A stretch of 64,000 nt of DNA from Pseudogulbenkiania sp. MAI-1 (GCF_000527175.1 NZ_AZUR01000001.1:1523011-1587010); one strand, 5' to 3'; shown: positions 8,206 to 17,264, numbered from the stretch's first letter. Numbers and translations: made by a program. The notes: generated by a model not told the origin, from the letters alone.

Positions 8206-9975
8206 TCATTGCAGCGTCGCGACCACCGTCGGCAGCGCCTTGGCGCGGACGTAGGTGCCCGGAGCCGGTTCGATCGGAGGGAACTCCTTGTTGCCCATGG
8301 TCTTCGGGGCTGCTACCTGCTTGCCGGATTGCGGGGCGAGCCAAGCGTCCCAATCCTTCCACCAGCTGCCGGGGCGGCTTTCCGCGGTATCGAGCCAGCT
8401 CTCCGCGTCATCCGGCAGGGCCTCGTTGACCCAGTAGTTGCGCTTGTCCTTGGTGACCGGGTTGATCGAGCCGGCGATGTGCCCCGAAGCCCCCAGCACG
8501 AAGCGGCAGCTCGGCGCGCCGGTCAGGTACTTCACGCCGGAATAGGCCGAGGTCCACAACACGATGTGGTCTTCGCGCGCGGCAAAGATGTAGATCGGGA
8601 TGTTGATCTTGGACACGTCGATCGGCACGCCGCACAGGGTGATGGCGCCCGGCTTGGTCAGCGAGTTGTTGAGGTTGATCTCGCGCAGGAAGAACGTGTG
8701 CATCGGCAGCGGCAGGTCGACGGCGTCGTTGTTCCAGAACAGCAGGTCGAACGGCGCCGGCGTCTTGCCGAGCAGGTAGTTGTTGACCACGTAGTTCCAC
8801 ACCAGGTCGTTGGCGCGCAGGCTGGCGAAGGTGCGGCCCAGCTCCTTGCCGCTGATGATGCCGCCGGCGGCCATTTTCTGCTCGCGGCTTCTGACTACGT
8901 TTTCGTCGATGAACACCTTGATCTCGCCCGGATCGGTATGGTCGAGCAGCGAGGTCATGAAGGTGGCCGAATCGATCCAGTTCATGCCCTTGGCCTGCAT
9001 CACGCACAGCGCCGTGGTGAGGATGACGCCGCCGATGCAGAAGCCCAGGGCATTCATCGACGGTTGCCGGGTGATCTTCTTGACCACTTCGGCGGCGGCG
9101 ATCACGCCCTTCTCGATATAGGTTTCCCAGGTGAACTGCTTCATTTCCGGGGTGGCGGAGCGCCAGGAAATCAGGAACACGCGGTAACCCTGGGCCACAA
9201 AGTGGCGCACCATCGAGTTGTCCGGCTGCAAGTCCATCAGGTAGTACTTGTTGATGCAGGGCGGCACGATCAGCAGCGGCTTCTCGTACACCTGGCCGGT
9301 GGTTGGGGTGTACTGGATCAGTTCGATCAGCTCGTTGCGGAACACCACTTCACCCGGGGTGGTCACGATATTGACGCCGATCTCGAACTGGCTCTCGTCG
9401 GACATCGAGATGTGGCCCTTCTTGATGTCCTCCATCATGTTCTTCATGCCCTCGGACAGGCTCTCGCCCTTGGTCTCGATGGCGCGCTTGATCACCTCGG
9501 GGTTGGTCAGCATGAAGTTGGTCGGCGCCATGGCGTCGATGTACTGCTTGGTGATGAACGCCAGCTTGTCCTTGGCGTCGGCATCCAGCTGGGCCTGGTC
9601 GACCAGTTCGGTCATCCATTTGGCGGTGGTCAGATAGCTTTGCTTGAGCAGACTGTAGAACGGATGGTCGTTCCACTCCGGCGCAGCAAAGCGGCGGTCG
9701 TTGGCGTGGGCCGGCGATTCGCTGGCGGATGGATTGCCCTGACCGAGGAACTTCATCCAGAGGCCCATCTGCTGCTGATACAGCTGGCTCTGCATGGCAA
9801 ACAGTTGGTTGGCGTTGTTCATCATGCTGGCCCACGGATTGCTCTCCCCATTGATGGGGTTGGCTGCCGGGGAACCCAGCGTCAGCGAGTTGACGAACTG
9901 CTGCATCCACTGTTGATTGGCCTCGGAGAGGCTGGCAAAAAACTTCTCAAGCGAGACGGGTGCTTCCTGGCTCAA
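8206..9975 (-). CDS. phaC: Class I poly(3-hydroxyalkanoate) synthase
   Basis: About 589 residues, typical of class I PhaC, which polymerises 3-hydroxyacyl-CoA on the granule surface. The lipase-like box with the catalytic cysteine is GFCIGG (Cys near residue 313); downstream segments supply the Asp and His, the latter in GASGHIAGSINP. N-terminal PhaC domain is residues 1-200. A TTG start at 9975 is proposed because AAGGAGAG sits just upstream and the translation S-Q-E-A-P-V-S-L-E-K-F-F fits the family, whereas the longer ATG frame to 10086 adds an Arg/Thr-rich leader unlike PhaC. Followed by phaA on the same strand. Confidence 0.93.
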   Translation of the reverse strand: MSQEAPVSLEKFFASLSEANQQWMQQFVNSLTLGSPAANPINGESNPWASMMNNANQLFAMQSQLYQQQMGLWMKFLGQGNPSASESPAHANDRRFAAPEWNDHPFYSLLKQSYLTTAKWMTELVDQAQLDADAKDKLAFITKQYIDAMAPTNFMLTNPEVIKRAIETKGESLSEGMKNMMEDIKKGHISMSDESQFEIGVNIVTTPGEVVFRNELIELIQYTPTTGQVYEKPLLIVPPCINKYYLMDLQPDNSMVRHFVAQGYRVFLISWRSATPEMKQFTWETYIEKGVIAAAEVVKKITRQPSMNALGFCIGGVILTTALCVMQAKGMNWIDSATFMTSLLDHTDPGEIKVFIDENVVRSREQKMAAGGIISGKELGRTFASLRANDLVWNYVVNNYLLGKTPAPFDLLFWNNDAVDLPLPMHTFFLREINLNNSLTKPGAITLCGVPIDVSKINIPIYIFAAREDHIVLWTSAYSGVKYLTGAPSCRFVLGASGHIAGSINPVTKDKRNYWVNEALPDDAESWLDTAESRPGSWWKDWDAWLAPQSGKQVAAPKTMGNKEFPPIEPAPGTYVRAKALPTVVATLQ

Positions 9976-10126
9976 TGTACTCTCCTTGCGCGTTCTGTCG
10001 GGGCCGTCCGCATGCCGATCAGTTTGTCCTGTCGCGCGGTCCCCCGTGAGGGTGCTGCTGGGTTTGGCAAACTCTAACAGTGGCAAATGACAATTTCACA
10101 CGAAATAGACATTTGCGCCAGAGCTT

Positions 10127-10161
10127 TTGTTGCAGCCCAGCAAAATGGTGCAGTGCAACAA
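10127..10161. promoter_or_regulatory. Inverted repeat upstream of phaC, candidate operator
   Basis: TTGTTGCA (10127-10134) and TGCAACAA (10154-10161) are perfect inverted 8-mers separated by 19 bases in an AT-rich spacer between divergent phaC and the FAH-family gene. TGCA-rich repeats of this style are bound by the PHA repressor PhaR in other bacteria. The assignment is by analogy only. Confidence 0.4.
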
Positions 10162-10310
10162 ATCATATATGACGATGTGGTCGTTGTCACGCACAATCTA
10201 CTGCCGGTGTCCTGGCATGCCGGCTGTGGAATGGCGGGATTCGGCGTTATAGTGGAGGGCTGACTTCCCGTCGGCAGCCGGTGGCTGGATTCCAACAGAG
10301 GAGAGAGTGC

Positions 10311-10964
10311 ATGGCGGTAGTTCAACTGAATGGGCGGGATGTCCCCGTCGCCAACGTGTTTTGCATCGGCCGCAACTACGCGGCGCACGCAGCGGAATTG
10401 GGCAATGCGGTAGAGGCCGAGCCGTTGGTTTTCCTGAAGCCCACCTCGGCGCTGGTCGCCGAAGGCGAGCCGCTGCGCCTGCCGGCGTATTCGAACGACG
10501 TCCACCATGAATGCGAACTGGTACTGCTGATCGGCAAGGGCGGCCATGACATCGCCGAATCGGAAGCGCTACAGCACGTGGCCGGTTACGCCATCGGCCT
10601 CGACATGACCGCGCGCGACGTGCAGAGCGTCGCCAAGCAGAAAGGCCATCCGTGGACCAAGGCCAAGGGCTTTCGCGGTGCGGCAACGGTATCGGCGTTC
10701 GTGCCCGCTGAACGCCTAGCCGATCCGGGACAACTGAGTTTCACCCTGCAGGTCAATGGCGAGATACGCCAGCGGGGCGATACCAGTCTGATGCTGTTCC
10801 CGGTGCCCGCCATCATCCATTACCTGTCGACGGTTTACGGTCTGAGCGAAGGGGATCTGATCTATACCGGCACGCCGGAAGGCGTGGCGGCGGTCAAGCC
10901 GGGGGATCGCCTGCGGCTGGACCTGCAAGGACTGGTATCGGCCGAGTGGAGCGTGGCCGGATGA
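10311..10964 (+). CDS. Fumarylacetoacetate hydrolase-family protein (acylpyruvase/oxaloacetate decarboxylase-like)
   Basis: 217 residues, the short single-domain FAH family that includes E. coli YcgM and human FAHD1, which act on acylpyruvates or oxaloacetate with a divalent metal. Metal ligands are the E-x-E in HHECELVLLIG and the aspartate in GLDMTARD; the lysine-containing KAKGF segment and the C-terminal IYTGTPEGVAAVKPGD are also typical. ATG at 10311 follows GAGGAGAGAG. Its last bases overlap the hslR start (ATGA), which indicates translational coupling. The physiological substrate is unknown. Confidence 0.88.
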   Translation: MAVVQLNGRDVPVANVFCIGRNYAAHAAELGNAVEAEPLVFLKPTSALVAEGEPLRLPAYSNDVHHECELVLLIGKGGHDIAESEALQHVAGYAIGLDMTARDVQSVAKQKGHPWTKAKGFRGAATVSAFVPAERLADPGQLSFTLQVNGEIRQRGDTSLMLFPVPAIIHYLSTVYGLSEGDLIYTGTPEGVAAVKPGDRLRLDLQGLVSAEWSVAG

Positions 10965-11374
10965 GCCGGCAAAGTAGTGCGGCCGGCGAGGAGGAGGGCA
11001 AGGTCCGGCTCGACAAATGGCTGTGGGCCGCGCGCTTCTACAAGACTCGGCAACTGGCGCACGAGGCGCTGGAATTGGGGCGCGTGACGGTGGGCGGCGA
11101 GCGGGTCAAGGCCTCGCGCGTGGTGAAGGTCGGGGATCGCCTGCACTTGCGGATCAACCAGCTCGACTACGAGATCGAAGTGCTCGCCCTGACGTCGCAG
11201 CGCCGCTCGGCCAGCGAGGCGCAGCTGCTCTATCGGGAAAGCGAGGAATCACGCGTAGCGCGGGAGGAAAAACTGTCGCTGCTCAAGGCCGAACGGGTGT
11301 CCTATCCGCATGGCGCCGGGCGGCCGACCAAGAAGGACCGCCGCGAGATCCAGCGCTTCAAGAACGGTTCGTGA
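10961..11374 (+). CDS. hslR: Heat-shock protein 15-like S4 RNA-binding protein
   Basis: 137 residues with an N-terminal S4 domain (VRLDKWLWAARFYKTRQLAHEAL through VKVGDRLHLRI) and a basic C-terminal tail (GRPTKKDRREIQRFKNGS). HslR binds 50S subunits that carry a stalled peptidyl-tRNA and helps recycle them. Start ATG overlaps the stop of the preceding FAH-family gene, so the two form a coupled unit. The annotation rests on the S4 signature and family length. Confidence 0.88.
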   Translation: MSRQSSAAGEEEGKVRLDKWLWAARFYKTRQLAHEALELGRVTVGGERVKASRVVKVGDRLHLRINQLDYEIEVLALTSQRRSASEAQLLYRESEESRVAREEKLSLLKAERVSYPHGAGRPTKKDRREIQRFKNGS

Positions 11375-11441
11375 GGGTGGGGCGCCTCGGCGGCGCCAGC
11401 CTCCAACCACCGGTGCCGGGCGAAGGCCGCAGGCCGGGGTG

Positions 11442-12227
11442 TCAAAGTTCCGGCGGCGCCGGCAGCAGCATCACCAGCTTCAGGTCGCGCCGGGTGGCGG
11501 GGTAGAACGTGACCTGCTCGTACACCAGCCGTCCGCGCTGAGGGTGCTGGAACGCACGTATCCCGCCTTCCCGACCCGTCACCTCGTAGTCCTGCCAGAA
11601 GGCGGCGAACTCGGTGCTGTTCCGGCACAGCTCGGTAATCAAGGGCTGCATTTCCGCGTCGTCCACGCTGCGGCCGCAGTCCGCGCGGAATTCGGCCACC
11701 AGCCGTTTGGCGCGGTACGGCCAGTTGTCGATCAACTCCCGGGCCTCTGGTGCCAGGAAGGTGAAACGCAGCAGGTTGCGCGGCCCTGACTCTTCGGTAT
11801 CCAGCCAGCCATGGAACAGCTCCTGGGCCGCCGCGTTCCAGGCGCGGGCGTTCCACTGCCGGTCCAGTACGTACGCCGGGGCGGTGATATGCGCCACGCT
11901 GGCCACGATGGCGTCCGCGGCGCTGGAGTCGCTCTGCTCGGCGGCAGCCAGATCCAGCTTGCCCGCGAGAGTGAACAGATAGTGCCGTTCCGCCGCGGTC
12001 AGCTGCAACACCTCGGCCAGGCGGGACAGCACCTCTGACGAGGCAGATACTTCCCGGCCTTGTTCCAGCCAGGTGATCCAGGTGGGGCTCACCGCGCAGA
12101 GTTGCGCCAGCTCCTCGCGCCGCAGACCTGGCGTCCGGCGGCGACCGGTGGAGCGTAAACCGGCTTCTTCGGGTTGCAAACGTTCGCGATGCTTGCGGAT
12201 GAACTGGCCTAGATTGTGGGGTGGCAT
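11442..12227 (-). CDS. MmyB-like XRE-family transcriptional regulator
   Basis: 261 residues. An N-terminal helix-turn-helix spans about residues 5-75 (LGQFIRKHRERLQP, GLRREELAQLCAVSPTWITWLEQGR) and is followed by a PAS-like MmyB ligand-binding domain (APAYVLDRQWNARAWNAAAQELF, NLLRFTFL, LVAEFRADCGRSVDD). Family members regulate adjacent oxidoreductase or transport genes. No clear target gene is adjacent: the neighbours are hslR (convergent) and, divergently, leuC across a 354-bp gap. The ligand is unknown. Confidence 0.88.
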   Translation of the reverse strand: MPPHNLGQFIRKHRERLQPEEAGLRSTGRRRTPGLRREELAQLCAVSPTWITWLEQGREVSASSEVLSRLAEVLQLTAAERHYLFTLAGKLDLAAAEQSDSSAADAIVASVAHITAPAYVLDRQWNARAWNAAAQELFHGWLDTEESGPRNLLRFTFLAPEARELIDNWPYRAKRLVAEFRADCGRSVDDAEMQPLITELCRNSTEFAAFWQDYEVTGREGGIRAFQHPQRGRLVYEQVTFYPATRRDLKLVMLLPAPPEL

Positions 12228-12581
12228 GGGCGCATGGAGGAGAAGACTGGTAGGTCTTTATGCTAGGATAAAATAGGGTCTTGTTCCAGTATTCATCGCT
12301 TTTTATTCTGACGTTCAGAGGGCGGTCCGTTGGCCGTCTTCAAGGTGCTCCTCCGGTGGTTTTGGCCGGGGTGCCGAGGCGGGAGTGCCCGTGTTTCTGG
12401 CCGCCCTGGATGAGGCGGACATGTAATGGCGCCAAGGTGCTTTCCGGTGTCATCTACCGTTTAAAACTGGCGTTTTTGCATTGCGGCAGGGTTTGCTTGA
12501 ATCAGGGGTAAACGCTATGCCAGAATGGATTTCACGCTATTTCGCCATCGCTAGATTTCGACAAGACAAGACTTGAGAGAC
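12228..12581. other. 354-bp intergenic region between the MmyB-like regulator and leuC
   Basis: No convincing gene; a 76-codon plus-strand frame (12281-12511) has no family features and no ribosome site. A weak sigma-70 candidate for the leu operon is TTGCTT (12493-12498), 17 bases, TATGCC (12516-12521). The AT-rich stretch near 12260-12290 is a plausible promoter zone for the divergent regulator. No leucine-rich leader peptide or attenuator was found. Confidence 0.5.
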
Positions 12582-13988
12582 ATGACCGCGCAGACCCTTT
12601 ACGACAAGCTCTGGTCCAGCCACGTAGTGACCGAAGAAGCCGACGGTACCGTGCTGCTTTACATCGATCGGCACCTCGTGCACGAAGTCACCAGCCCGCA
12701 GGCATTCGAAGGCCTGAAACTGGCCGGCCGCAAACCGTGGCGGGTATCGTCCATCGTGGCGACCGCCGATCACAACACCCCCACCGACCACTGGGACGAA
12801 GGCATCAAGGACCCGATTTCCCGCCAGCAGGTCGAAACGCTGGACGCCAACATCAAGGAATTCGGCGCGCTGGCCTACTTCCCGTTCAAGGACAAGGGGC
12901 AGGGCATCGTCCACGTGATGGGGCCGGAACAAGGCGCCACGCTGCCGGGCATGACCGTAGTGTGCGGCGACAGCCACACCTCCACGCACGGCGCCTTCGG
13001 CGCGCTGGCGCACGGCATCGGTACCTCCGAGGTCGAGCATGTGATGGCGACGCAGTGCCTGGTGGCGAAGAAATCCAAGTCCATGCTGGTGAAGGTCGAA
13101 GGGCAATTGGGCGAGGGTGTCACCGCCAAGGACGTGGCGCTGGCGATCATCGGCAAGATCGGCACCGCCGGCGGTACCGGCTACGCCATCGAATTCGGCG
13201 GCTCGGCGATCCGCGATCTGTCGATCGAAGGCCGCATGACTCTCTGCAATATGGCGATCGAAGCCGGCGCCCGTTCCGGCCTGGTGGCGGTCGACCAGAA
13301 AACCATCGACTACGTTCAGGGTCGTCCGTTCGCGCCGAAGGGCGAGAACTGGGACAAGGCCGTGGCGTACTGGAAGACGCTGGTGTCCGACGAGGGTGCC
13401 CAGTTCGACGCCGTGGTGGAACTCGCCGCCGCAGACATCCAGCCGCAAGTGACCTGGGGTACGTCGCCGGAAATGGTGACCGAAATCGCCGGCATCGTGC
13501 CGGACCCGGCGCAGGAGCAGGACCCGGTCAAGCGCGAAGGCATCCAGCGCGCCCTGGCCTACATGGGGCTCGAAGCCAACACCCCGATCGAACAGATCGC
13601 CATCGACAAGGTGTTCATCGGTTCCTGTACCAACTCGCGCATCGAAGACCTGCGCGCCGCCGCGGCCGTGATCAAGGGACGCCAGAAGGCCGACAGCGTC
13701 AAGCTGGCGATGGTGGTGCCGGGCTCTGGCCTGGTCAAGGCGCAGGCCGAAGCCGAAGGGCTGGACAAGGTGTTCACCGCGGCGGGTTTCGAATGGCGTG
13801 AACCGGGTTGCTCGATGTGCCTGGCGATGAATGCCGACCGCCTGGAGCCTGGCGAGCGTTGCGCCTCGACCTCCAACCGCAACTTCGAAGGCCGCCAGGG
13901 GCAGGGCGGGCGTACTCATCTGGTCAGCCCGGCCATGGCCGCGGCCGCCGCGATCGCCGGCCATTTTGTCGACGTACGCCACTTCTGA
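12582..13988 (+). CDS. leuC: 3-isopropylmalate dehydratase large subunit
   Basis: 468 residues, aconitase-fold large subunit that pairs with LeuD to isomerise 2-isopropylmalate to 3-isopropylmalate in leucine synthesis. The [4Fe-4S] ligands lie in GSCTNSRIEDL and in CSMCLAMN; GDSHTSTHGAFGALAHGIGTSEVEHV is the family signature. ATG at 12582 follows ACTTGAGAGAC. First gene of the cluster leuC-ecn-leuD-leuB. A long open frame on the opposite strand is a GC-rich shadow. Confidence 0.96.
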   Translation: MTAQTLYDKLWSSHVVTEEADGTVLLYIDRHLVHEVTSPQAFEGLKLAGRKPWRVSSIVATADHNTPTDHWDEGIKDPISRQQVETLDANIKEFGALAYFPFKDKGQGIVHVMGPEQGATLPGMTVVCGDSHTSTHGAFGALAHGIGTSEVEHVMATQCLVAKKSKSMLVKVEGQLGEGVTAKDVALAIIGKIGTAGGTGYAIEFGGSAIRDLSIEGRMTLCNMAIEAGARSGLVAVDQKTIDYVQGRPFAPKGENWDKAVAYWKTLVSDEGAQFDAVVELAAADIQPQVTWGTSPEMVTEIAGIVPDPAQEQDPVKREGIQRALAYMGLEANTPIEQIAIDKVFIGSCTNSRIEDLRAAAAVIKGRQKADSVKLAMVVPGSGLVKAQAEAEGLDKVFTAAGFEWREPGCSMCLAMNADRLEPGERCASTSNRNFEGRQGQGGRTHLVSPAMAAAAAIAGHFVDVRHF

Positions 13989-14005
13989 AACAAGAAAGAG
14001 TCTCG

Positions 14006-14125
14006 ATGAAAAAAATTGCCATACTGATGTTGGCGGTAGGCCTGTTGACTGCCTGCAATACCATGCGCGGCCTCGGCGAGGATATCAAGCGGGGTGGCGA
14101 GGCCATCGAGAAGGCCGCCCAGTAA
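14006..14125 (+). CDS. Entericidin A/B-family small lipoprotein
   Basis: 39 residues: MKKIAILMLAVGLLTAC gives a lipoprotein signal peptide with lipobox LLTAC (Cys17), then NTMRGLGEDIKRGGEAIEKAAQ, the amphipathic helix typical of entericidins. Entericidins in enterics are an antidote/toxin lipoprotein pair; a single copy between leuC and leuD recurs in betaproteobacteria (from memory) and its function there is unclear. AAGAAAGAG lies upstream of the ATG, and the gene sits 17 bases after leuC, so it is cotranscribed with the leucine genes. Confidence 0.85.
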   Translation: MKKIAILMLAVGLLTACNTMRGLGEDIKRGGEAIEKAAQ

Positions 14126-14225
14126 GCGACTGTGAACGGCGGGGGTGGTCTGAGGCCATCCCCGACGCCTCCAACTTTTATACCTGCCGGGGCCGCTCTG
14201 GAGCGGACTTGGCCAAGATCGAGCC

Positions 14226-14864
14226 ATGAAAGCATTTACGACACTGAACGGGCTGGTGTGCCCGCTGGATCGCGCCAACGTCGATACCGACGCGATCATC
14301 CCCAAGCAGTTCCTGAAATCGATCAAGCGCTCGGGTTTCGGCCCGAACCTGTTCGACGAATGGCGCTACCTCGACCACGGCGAGCCGGGCATGGACAACA
14401 GCGTCCGTCCGCTCAACCCGGACTTCGTGCTGAACTATCCGCGCTACGCCGGCGCACAGGTGCTGCTCGCACGCGAGAATTTCGGCTGTGGCTCCAGTCG
14501 CGAGCACGCCCCGTGGGCGCTGGAAGACTACGGCTTTCGCGTGATCATCGCCCCGAGCTTTGCCGATATTTTCTTCAACAACTGCTACAAGAACGGCCTG
14601 CTGCCGATCGTGCTGCCGGCCGAGGTGGTCGATCAGCTGTTCAAGGAAAGCGTCGCGACCGAAGGCTACCGTCTCGCCATCGATCTGGCGACCCAGACCG
14701 TGACCACGCCTTCCGGTCAGGCTTTTGCCTTCGACATCACCGAGCACCGCAAGCACTGCCTGCTCAACGGCCTCGACGAAATCGGGCTGACCCTGGCGCA
14801 GGCCGACAAGATTCGCGCCTACGAAGAAAAGCTCAAGGCTGAGAAGCCCTGGCTGCTGGCCTGA
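14226..14864 (+). CDS. leuD: 3-isopropylmalate dehydratase small subunit
   Basis: 212 residues, swivel-domain partner of LeuC. Signatures: LNGLVCPLDRANVDTDAIIPKQFLKSI at the N-terminus and ENFGCGSSREHAPWAL, the loop that positions substrate beside the LeuC iron-sulfur cluster. About 100 bases of spacer separate it from the entericidin gene; leuB follows 64 bases downstream. Confidence 0.96.
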   Translation: MKAFTTLNGLVCPLDRANVDTDAIIPKQFLKSIKRSGFGPNLFDEWRYLDHGEPGMDNSVRPLNPDFVLNYPRYAGAQVLLARENFGCGSSREHAPWALEDYGFRVIIAPSFADIFFNNCYKNGLLPIVLPAEVVDQLFKESVATEGYRLAIDLATQTVTTPSGQAFAFDITEHRKHCLLNGLDEIGLTLAQADKIRAYEEKLKAEKPWLLA

Positions 14865-14928
14865 CCCAGACCGGACCGGGCAGCGACGCTGCCCGCCACG
14901 CTGAAAGAGAAAAGCAAGGAATACGATT

Positions 14929-15993
14929 ATGAAGATTGCAGTATTGCCTGGTGACGGCATCGGCCCGGAAATCATTGCCCAGGCGCGTCGCGTGCTGGAC
15001 GTGTTGCGTCAGGATGGCCTGCCGCTCGAAATGGAAGAAGCGCCGCTGGGCGGCGCCGGCTATGACGCCTTCGGTCAGCCTTACCCGGAATCCACGCAGA
15101 AGCTCTGCCGCGCCGCCGACGCGGTGCTGCTGGGCGCCGTGGGCGGCCCGCAGTACGACAACCTCGATCGTCCGCTGCGTCCGGAACGCGGCCTGCTGGC
15201 GATCCGCAAGGATCTCAACCTGTTCGCCAACCTGCGTCCGGCCATCCTCTACCCGGAACTGGCCAACGCTTCCACGCTGAAGCCGGAAGTGGTGTCGGGT
15301 CTCGACATCATGATCGTGCGCGAGCTGACCGGCGACATCTACTTCGGCCAGCCGCGCGGCATCGCCGTCAACGAGCTGGGCGAGCGCGAAGCCTACAACA
15401 CCATGCGCTACAGCGAGAGCGAAATCCGTCGCATCGCCCACGTAGCGTTCGGCATCGCCATGAAGCGCAACAAGAAGCTGTGTTCGGTGGACAAGGCCAA
15501 CGTGCTGGAAACCACCGAGTTCTGGAAAGAAATCATGATCGACGTATCGAAAGAGTACCCGCAGGTGGAACTCAGCCACATGTACGTCGACAACGCCGCG
15601 ATGCAACTGGTGCGCAACCCGAAACAGTTCGACGTGATGGTCACCGGCAACATCTTCGGCGACATCCTGTCCGACGAGGCCTCGATGCTGACCGGCTCCA
15701 TCGGCATGCTGCCGTCCGCCTCGCTCGACGAGAACAACAAGGGCCTGTACGAGCCGTCCCACGGCTCCGCGCCGGATATCGCCGGCAAGAACCTGGCCAA
15801 CCCGCTGGCCACCATCCTGTCCGCTGCGATGATGCTGCGCTATACCTTCGGCCAGGAAGAGGCGGCCCAGCGCGTCGAAAACGCGGTGAAGACGGTGCTG
15901 AAGCAGGGCTACCGCACTGCCGATATCTTCGAAGCCGGCTGCGAAAAGGTCAGCTGCTCGGGCATGGGCGACGCCGTGGTCGCAGCGCTGTAA
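14929..15993 (+). CDS. leuB: 3-isopropylmalate dehydrogenase
   Basis: 354 residues, NAD-dependent oxidative decarboxylase of leucine synthesis. Signatures: MKIAVLPGDGIGPEI at the start, the substrate-binding RPLRPERGLLAIRKDLNLFANLRP region, and NIFGDILSDEASMLTGSIGMLPSAS with the metal-binding aspartates, then YEPSHGSAPDIAGKNLANPLATI. ATG is preceded by AAGCAAGGAATACGATT. It closes the leu cluster; a hairpin pair follows. Confidence 0.96.
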   Translation: MKIAVLPGDGIGPEIIAQARRVLDVLRQDGLPLEMEEAPLGGAGYDAFGQPYPESTQKLCRAADAVLLGAVGGPQYDNLDRPLRPERGLLAIRKDLNLFANLRPAILYPELANASTLKPEVVSGLDIMIVRELTGDIYFGQPRGIAVNELGEREAYNTMRYSESEIRRIAHVAFGIAMKRNKKLCSVDKANVLETTEFWKEIMIDVSKEYPQVELSHMYVDNAAMQLVRNPKQFDVMVTGNIFGDILSDEASMLTGSIGMLPSASLDENNKGLYEPSHGSAPDIAGKNLANPLATILSAAMMLRYTFGQEEAAQRVENAVKTVLKQGYRTADIFEAGCEKVSCSGMGDAVVAAL

Positions 15994-16015
15994 TGCGATT
16001 CAAATAAAACGCGCC

Positions 16016-16093
16016 AACCCCATTGTGTGTGTTGTTATTGCCCTGCACAATGGGGTTGATCACCAGATAAAACCGGCCTCGGGTTAGGCCGGT
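16016..16093 (+). terminator. Two successive inverted repeats between leuB and asd
   Basis: First, a perfect 12-bp inverted repeat AACCCCATTGTG (16016-16027) and CACAATGGGGTT (16046-16057). Second, ACCGGCCT (16072-16079) and AGGCCGGT (16086-16093) with loop CGGGTT. Neither is followed by a good T run, so they may be a weak terminator, an RNA-processing site or protein-binding palindromes in the asd leader. Confidence 0.45.
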
Positions 16094-16135
16094 ATAAAAG
16101 CTTCATCCATCCACGACATTCAGGAGAAAATTATC

Positions 16136-17248
16136 GTGCGAGTAGGTTTTGTAGGCTGGCGCGGCATGGTCGGTTCCGTGCTGATGCAGCGCATGCGCGA
16201 AGAGAACGACTTTGCCCAGATCAGCGAGCCGGTGTTCTTCACCACCTCCAACGTGGGTGGCAAGGGTCCCGACATCGGCCGTGACGTGCCGGCGCTGAAA
16301 GACGCCAAGAACATCGACGATCTGCTGGCCATGGACGCCATCGTCACCTGCCAGGGCGGTGACTACACCTCCGAGGTGTTCCCGAAACTGCGCGCGGCCG
16401 GCTGGAAAGGCTACTGGATCGACGCCGCTTCCACGCTGCGCATGGAAGACGACGCCATCATCATCCTCGACCCGGTCAACATGAACGTGATCAAGGATGG
16501 TCTCGCGAACGGCGTGAAGAACTACGTCGGCGGCAACTGTACCGTCTCGCTGATGCTGATGGCGCTGGGCGGCCTGTTCCAGAACGATTTGGTCGAGTGG
16601 ATCACCTCGATGACCTACCAGGCAGCTTCCGGTGCCGGCGCGCAGAACATGCGCGAGCTGATCTCCGGCATGGGCGCCATCCATGGCCAGGTGGCCGACA
16701 AGCTGGCCGACCCGGCTTCCGCCATCCTCGACATCGACCGCAAGGTGGCCGATTTCCTGCGTTCGGAGGAGTATCCGAGCCAACACTTCGGCGTCCCGCT
16801 GGCCGGCAGCCTGATCCCGTGGATCGACAAGGACCTCGGCAACGGTCAGTCCAAGGAAGAATGGAAGGGCGGCGTCGAAACCAACAAGATCCTCGGCCGT
16901 TCGGCCAACCCGGTGCCGGTGGACGGCCTGTGCGTGCGCGTCGGTGCCATGCGCTGCCACAGCCAGGCGCTGACCATCAAGTTGAAGAAGGACGTGCCGC
17001 TCGACGAGATCGAAACCATGCTGGCCGCCGCCAACCCGTGGGCCAAGGTCGTGCCGAATACCCGCGAGGCCTCGATGCGCGATCTGACCCCGGCTGCCGT
17101 GACCGGCACGCTGACCACGCCGGTGGGCCGTCTGCGCAAGCTGGCCATGGGCGGCGACTACCTGTCCGCCTTCACCGTCGGCGACCAGCTGCTGTGGGGG
17201 GCTGCCGAGCCTCTGCGCCGCATGCTGCGCATCCTGATTGAGCGTTAA
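16136..17248 (+). CDS. asd: Aspartate-semialdehyde dehydrogenase
   Basis: 370 residues, NADPH-dependent reduction of aspartyl phosphate to aspartate semialdehyde, the branch point to lysine, diaminopimelate, threonine and methionine. The nucleotide motif VGFVGWRGMVGSVLMQRM is at the N-terminus; the catalytic cysteine is in VGGNCTVSLMLMALGGL; substrate His is within VRVGAMRCHSQALT. Start is GTG with CAGGAG eight bases upstream. It is followed by the paralogous usg, an arrangement seen in Pseudomonas and relatives. Confidence 0.96.
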   Translation: MRVGFVGWRGMVGSVLMQRMREENDFAQISEPVFFTTSNVGGKGPDIGRDVPALKDAKNIDDLLAMDAIVTCQGGDYTSEVFPKLRAAGWKGYWIDAASTLRMEDDAIIILDPVNMNVIKDGLANGVKNYVGGNCTVSLMLMALGGLFQNDLVEWITSMTYQAASGAGAQNMRELISGMGAIHGQVADKLADPASAILDIDRKVADFLRSEEYPSQHFGVPLAGSLIPWIDKDLGNGQSKEEWKGGVETNKILGRSANPVPVDGLCVRVGAMRCHSQALTIKLKKDVPLDEIETMLAAANPWAKVVPNTREASMRDLTPAAVTGTLTTPVGRLRKLAMGGDYLSAFTVGDQLLWGAAEPLRRMLRILIER

Positions 17249-17264
17249 AATACGCTTGTCGCTC

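Noticed and set aside
12281..12511. 76-codon plus-strand frame upstream of leuC
   Set aside because: No ribosome site, no recognisable protein features and no leucine-rich leader peptide character.
12537..13982. Long minus-strand open frame over leuC (481 codons) and similar frames opposite trhP, argS, phaC, trpB, serA and the flavoprotein
   Set aside because: They are GC-rich third-position shadows with His/Arg/Gly-rich translations and no family motifs; the plus or minus partner gene is a clear, complete enzyme.
15994..16135. Lysine riboswitch upstream of asd
   Set aside because: Only two simple inverted repeats are present; the region is too short and lacks the multi-helix layout of a lysine riboswitch.
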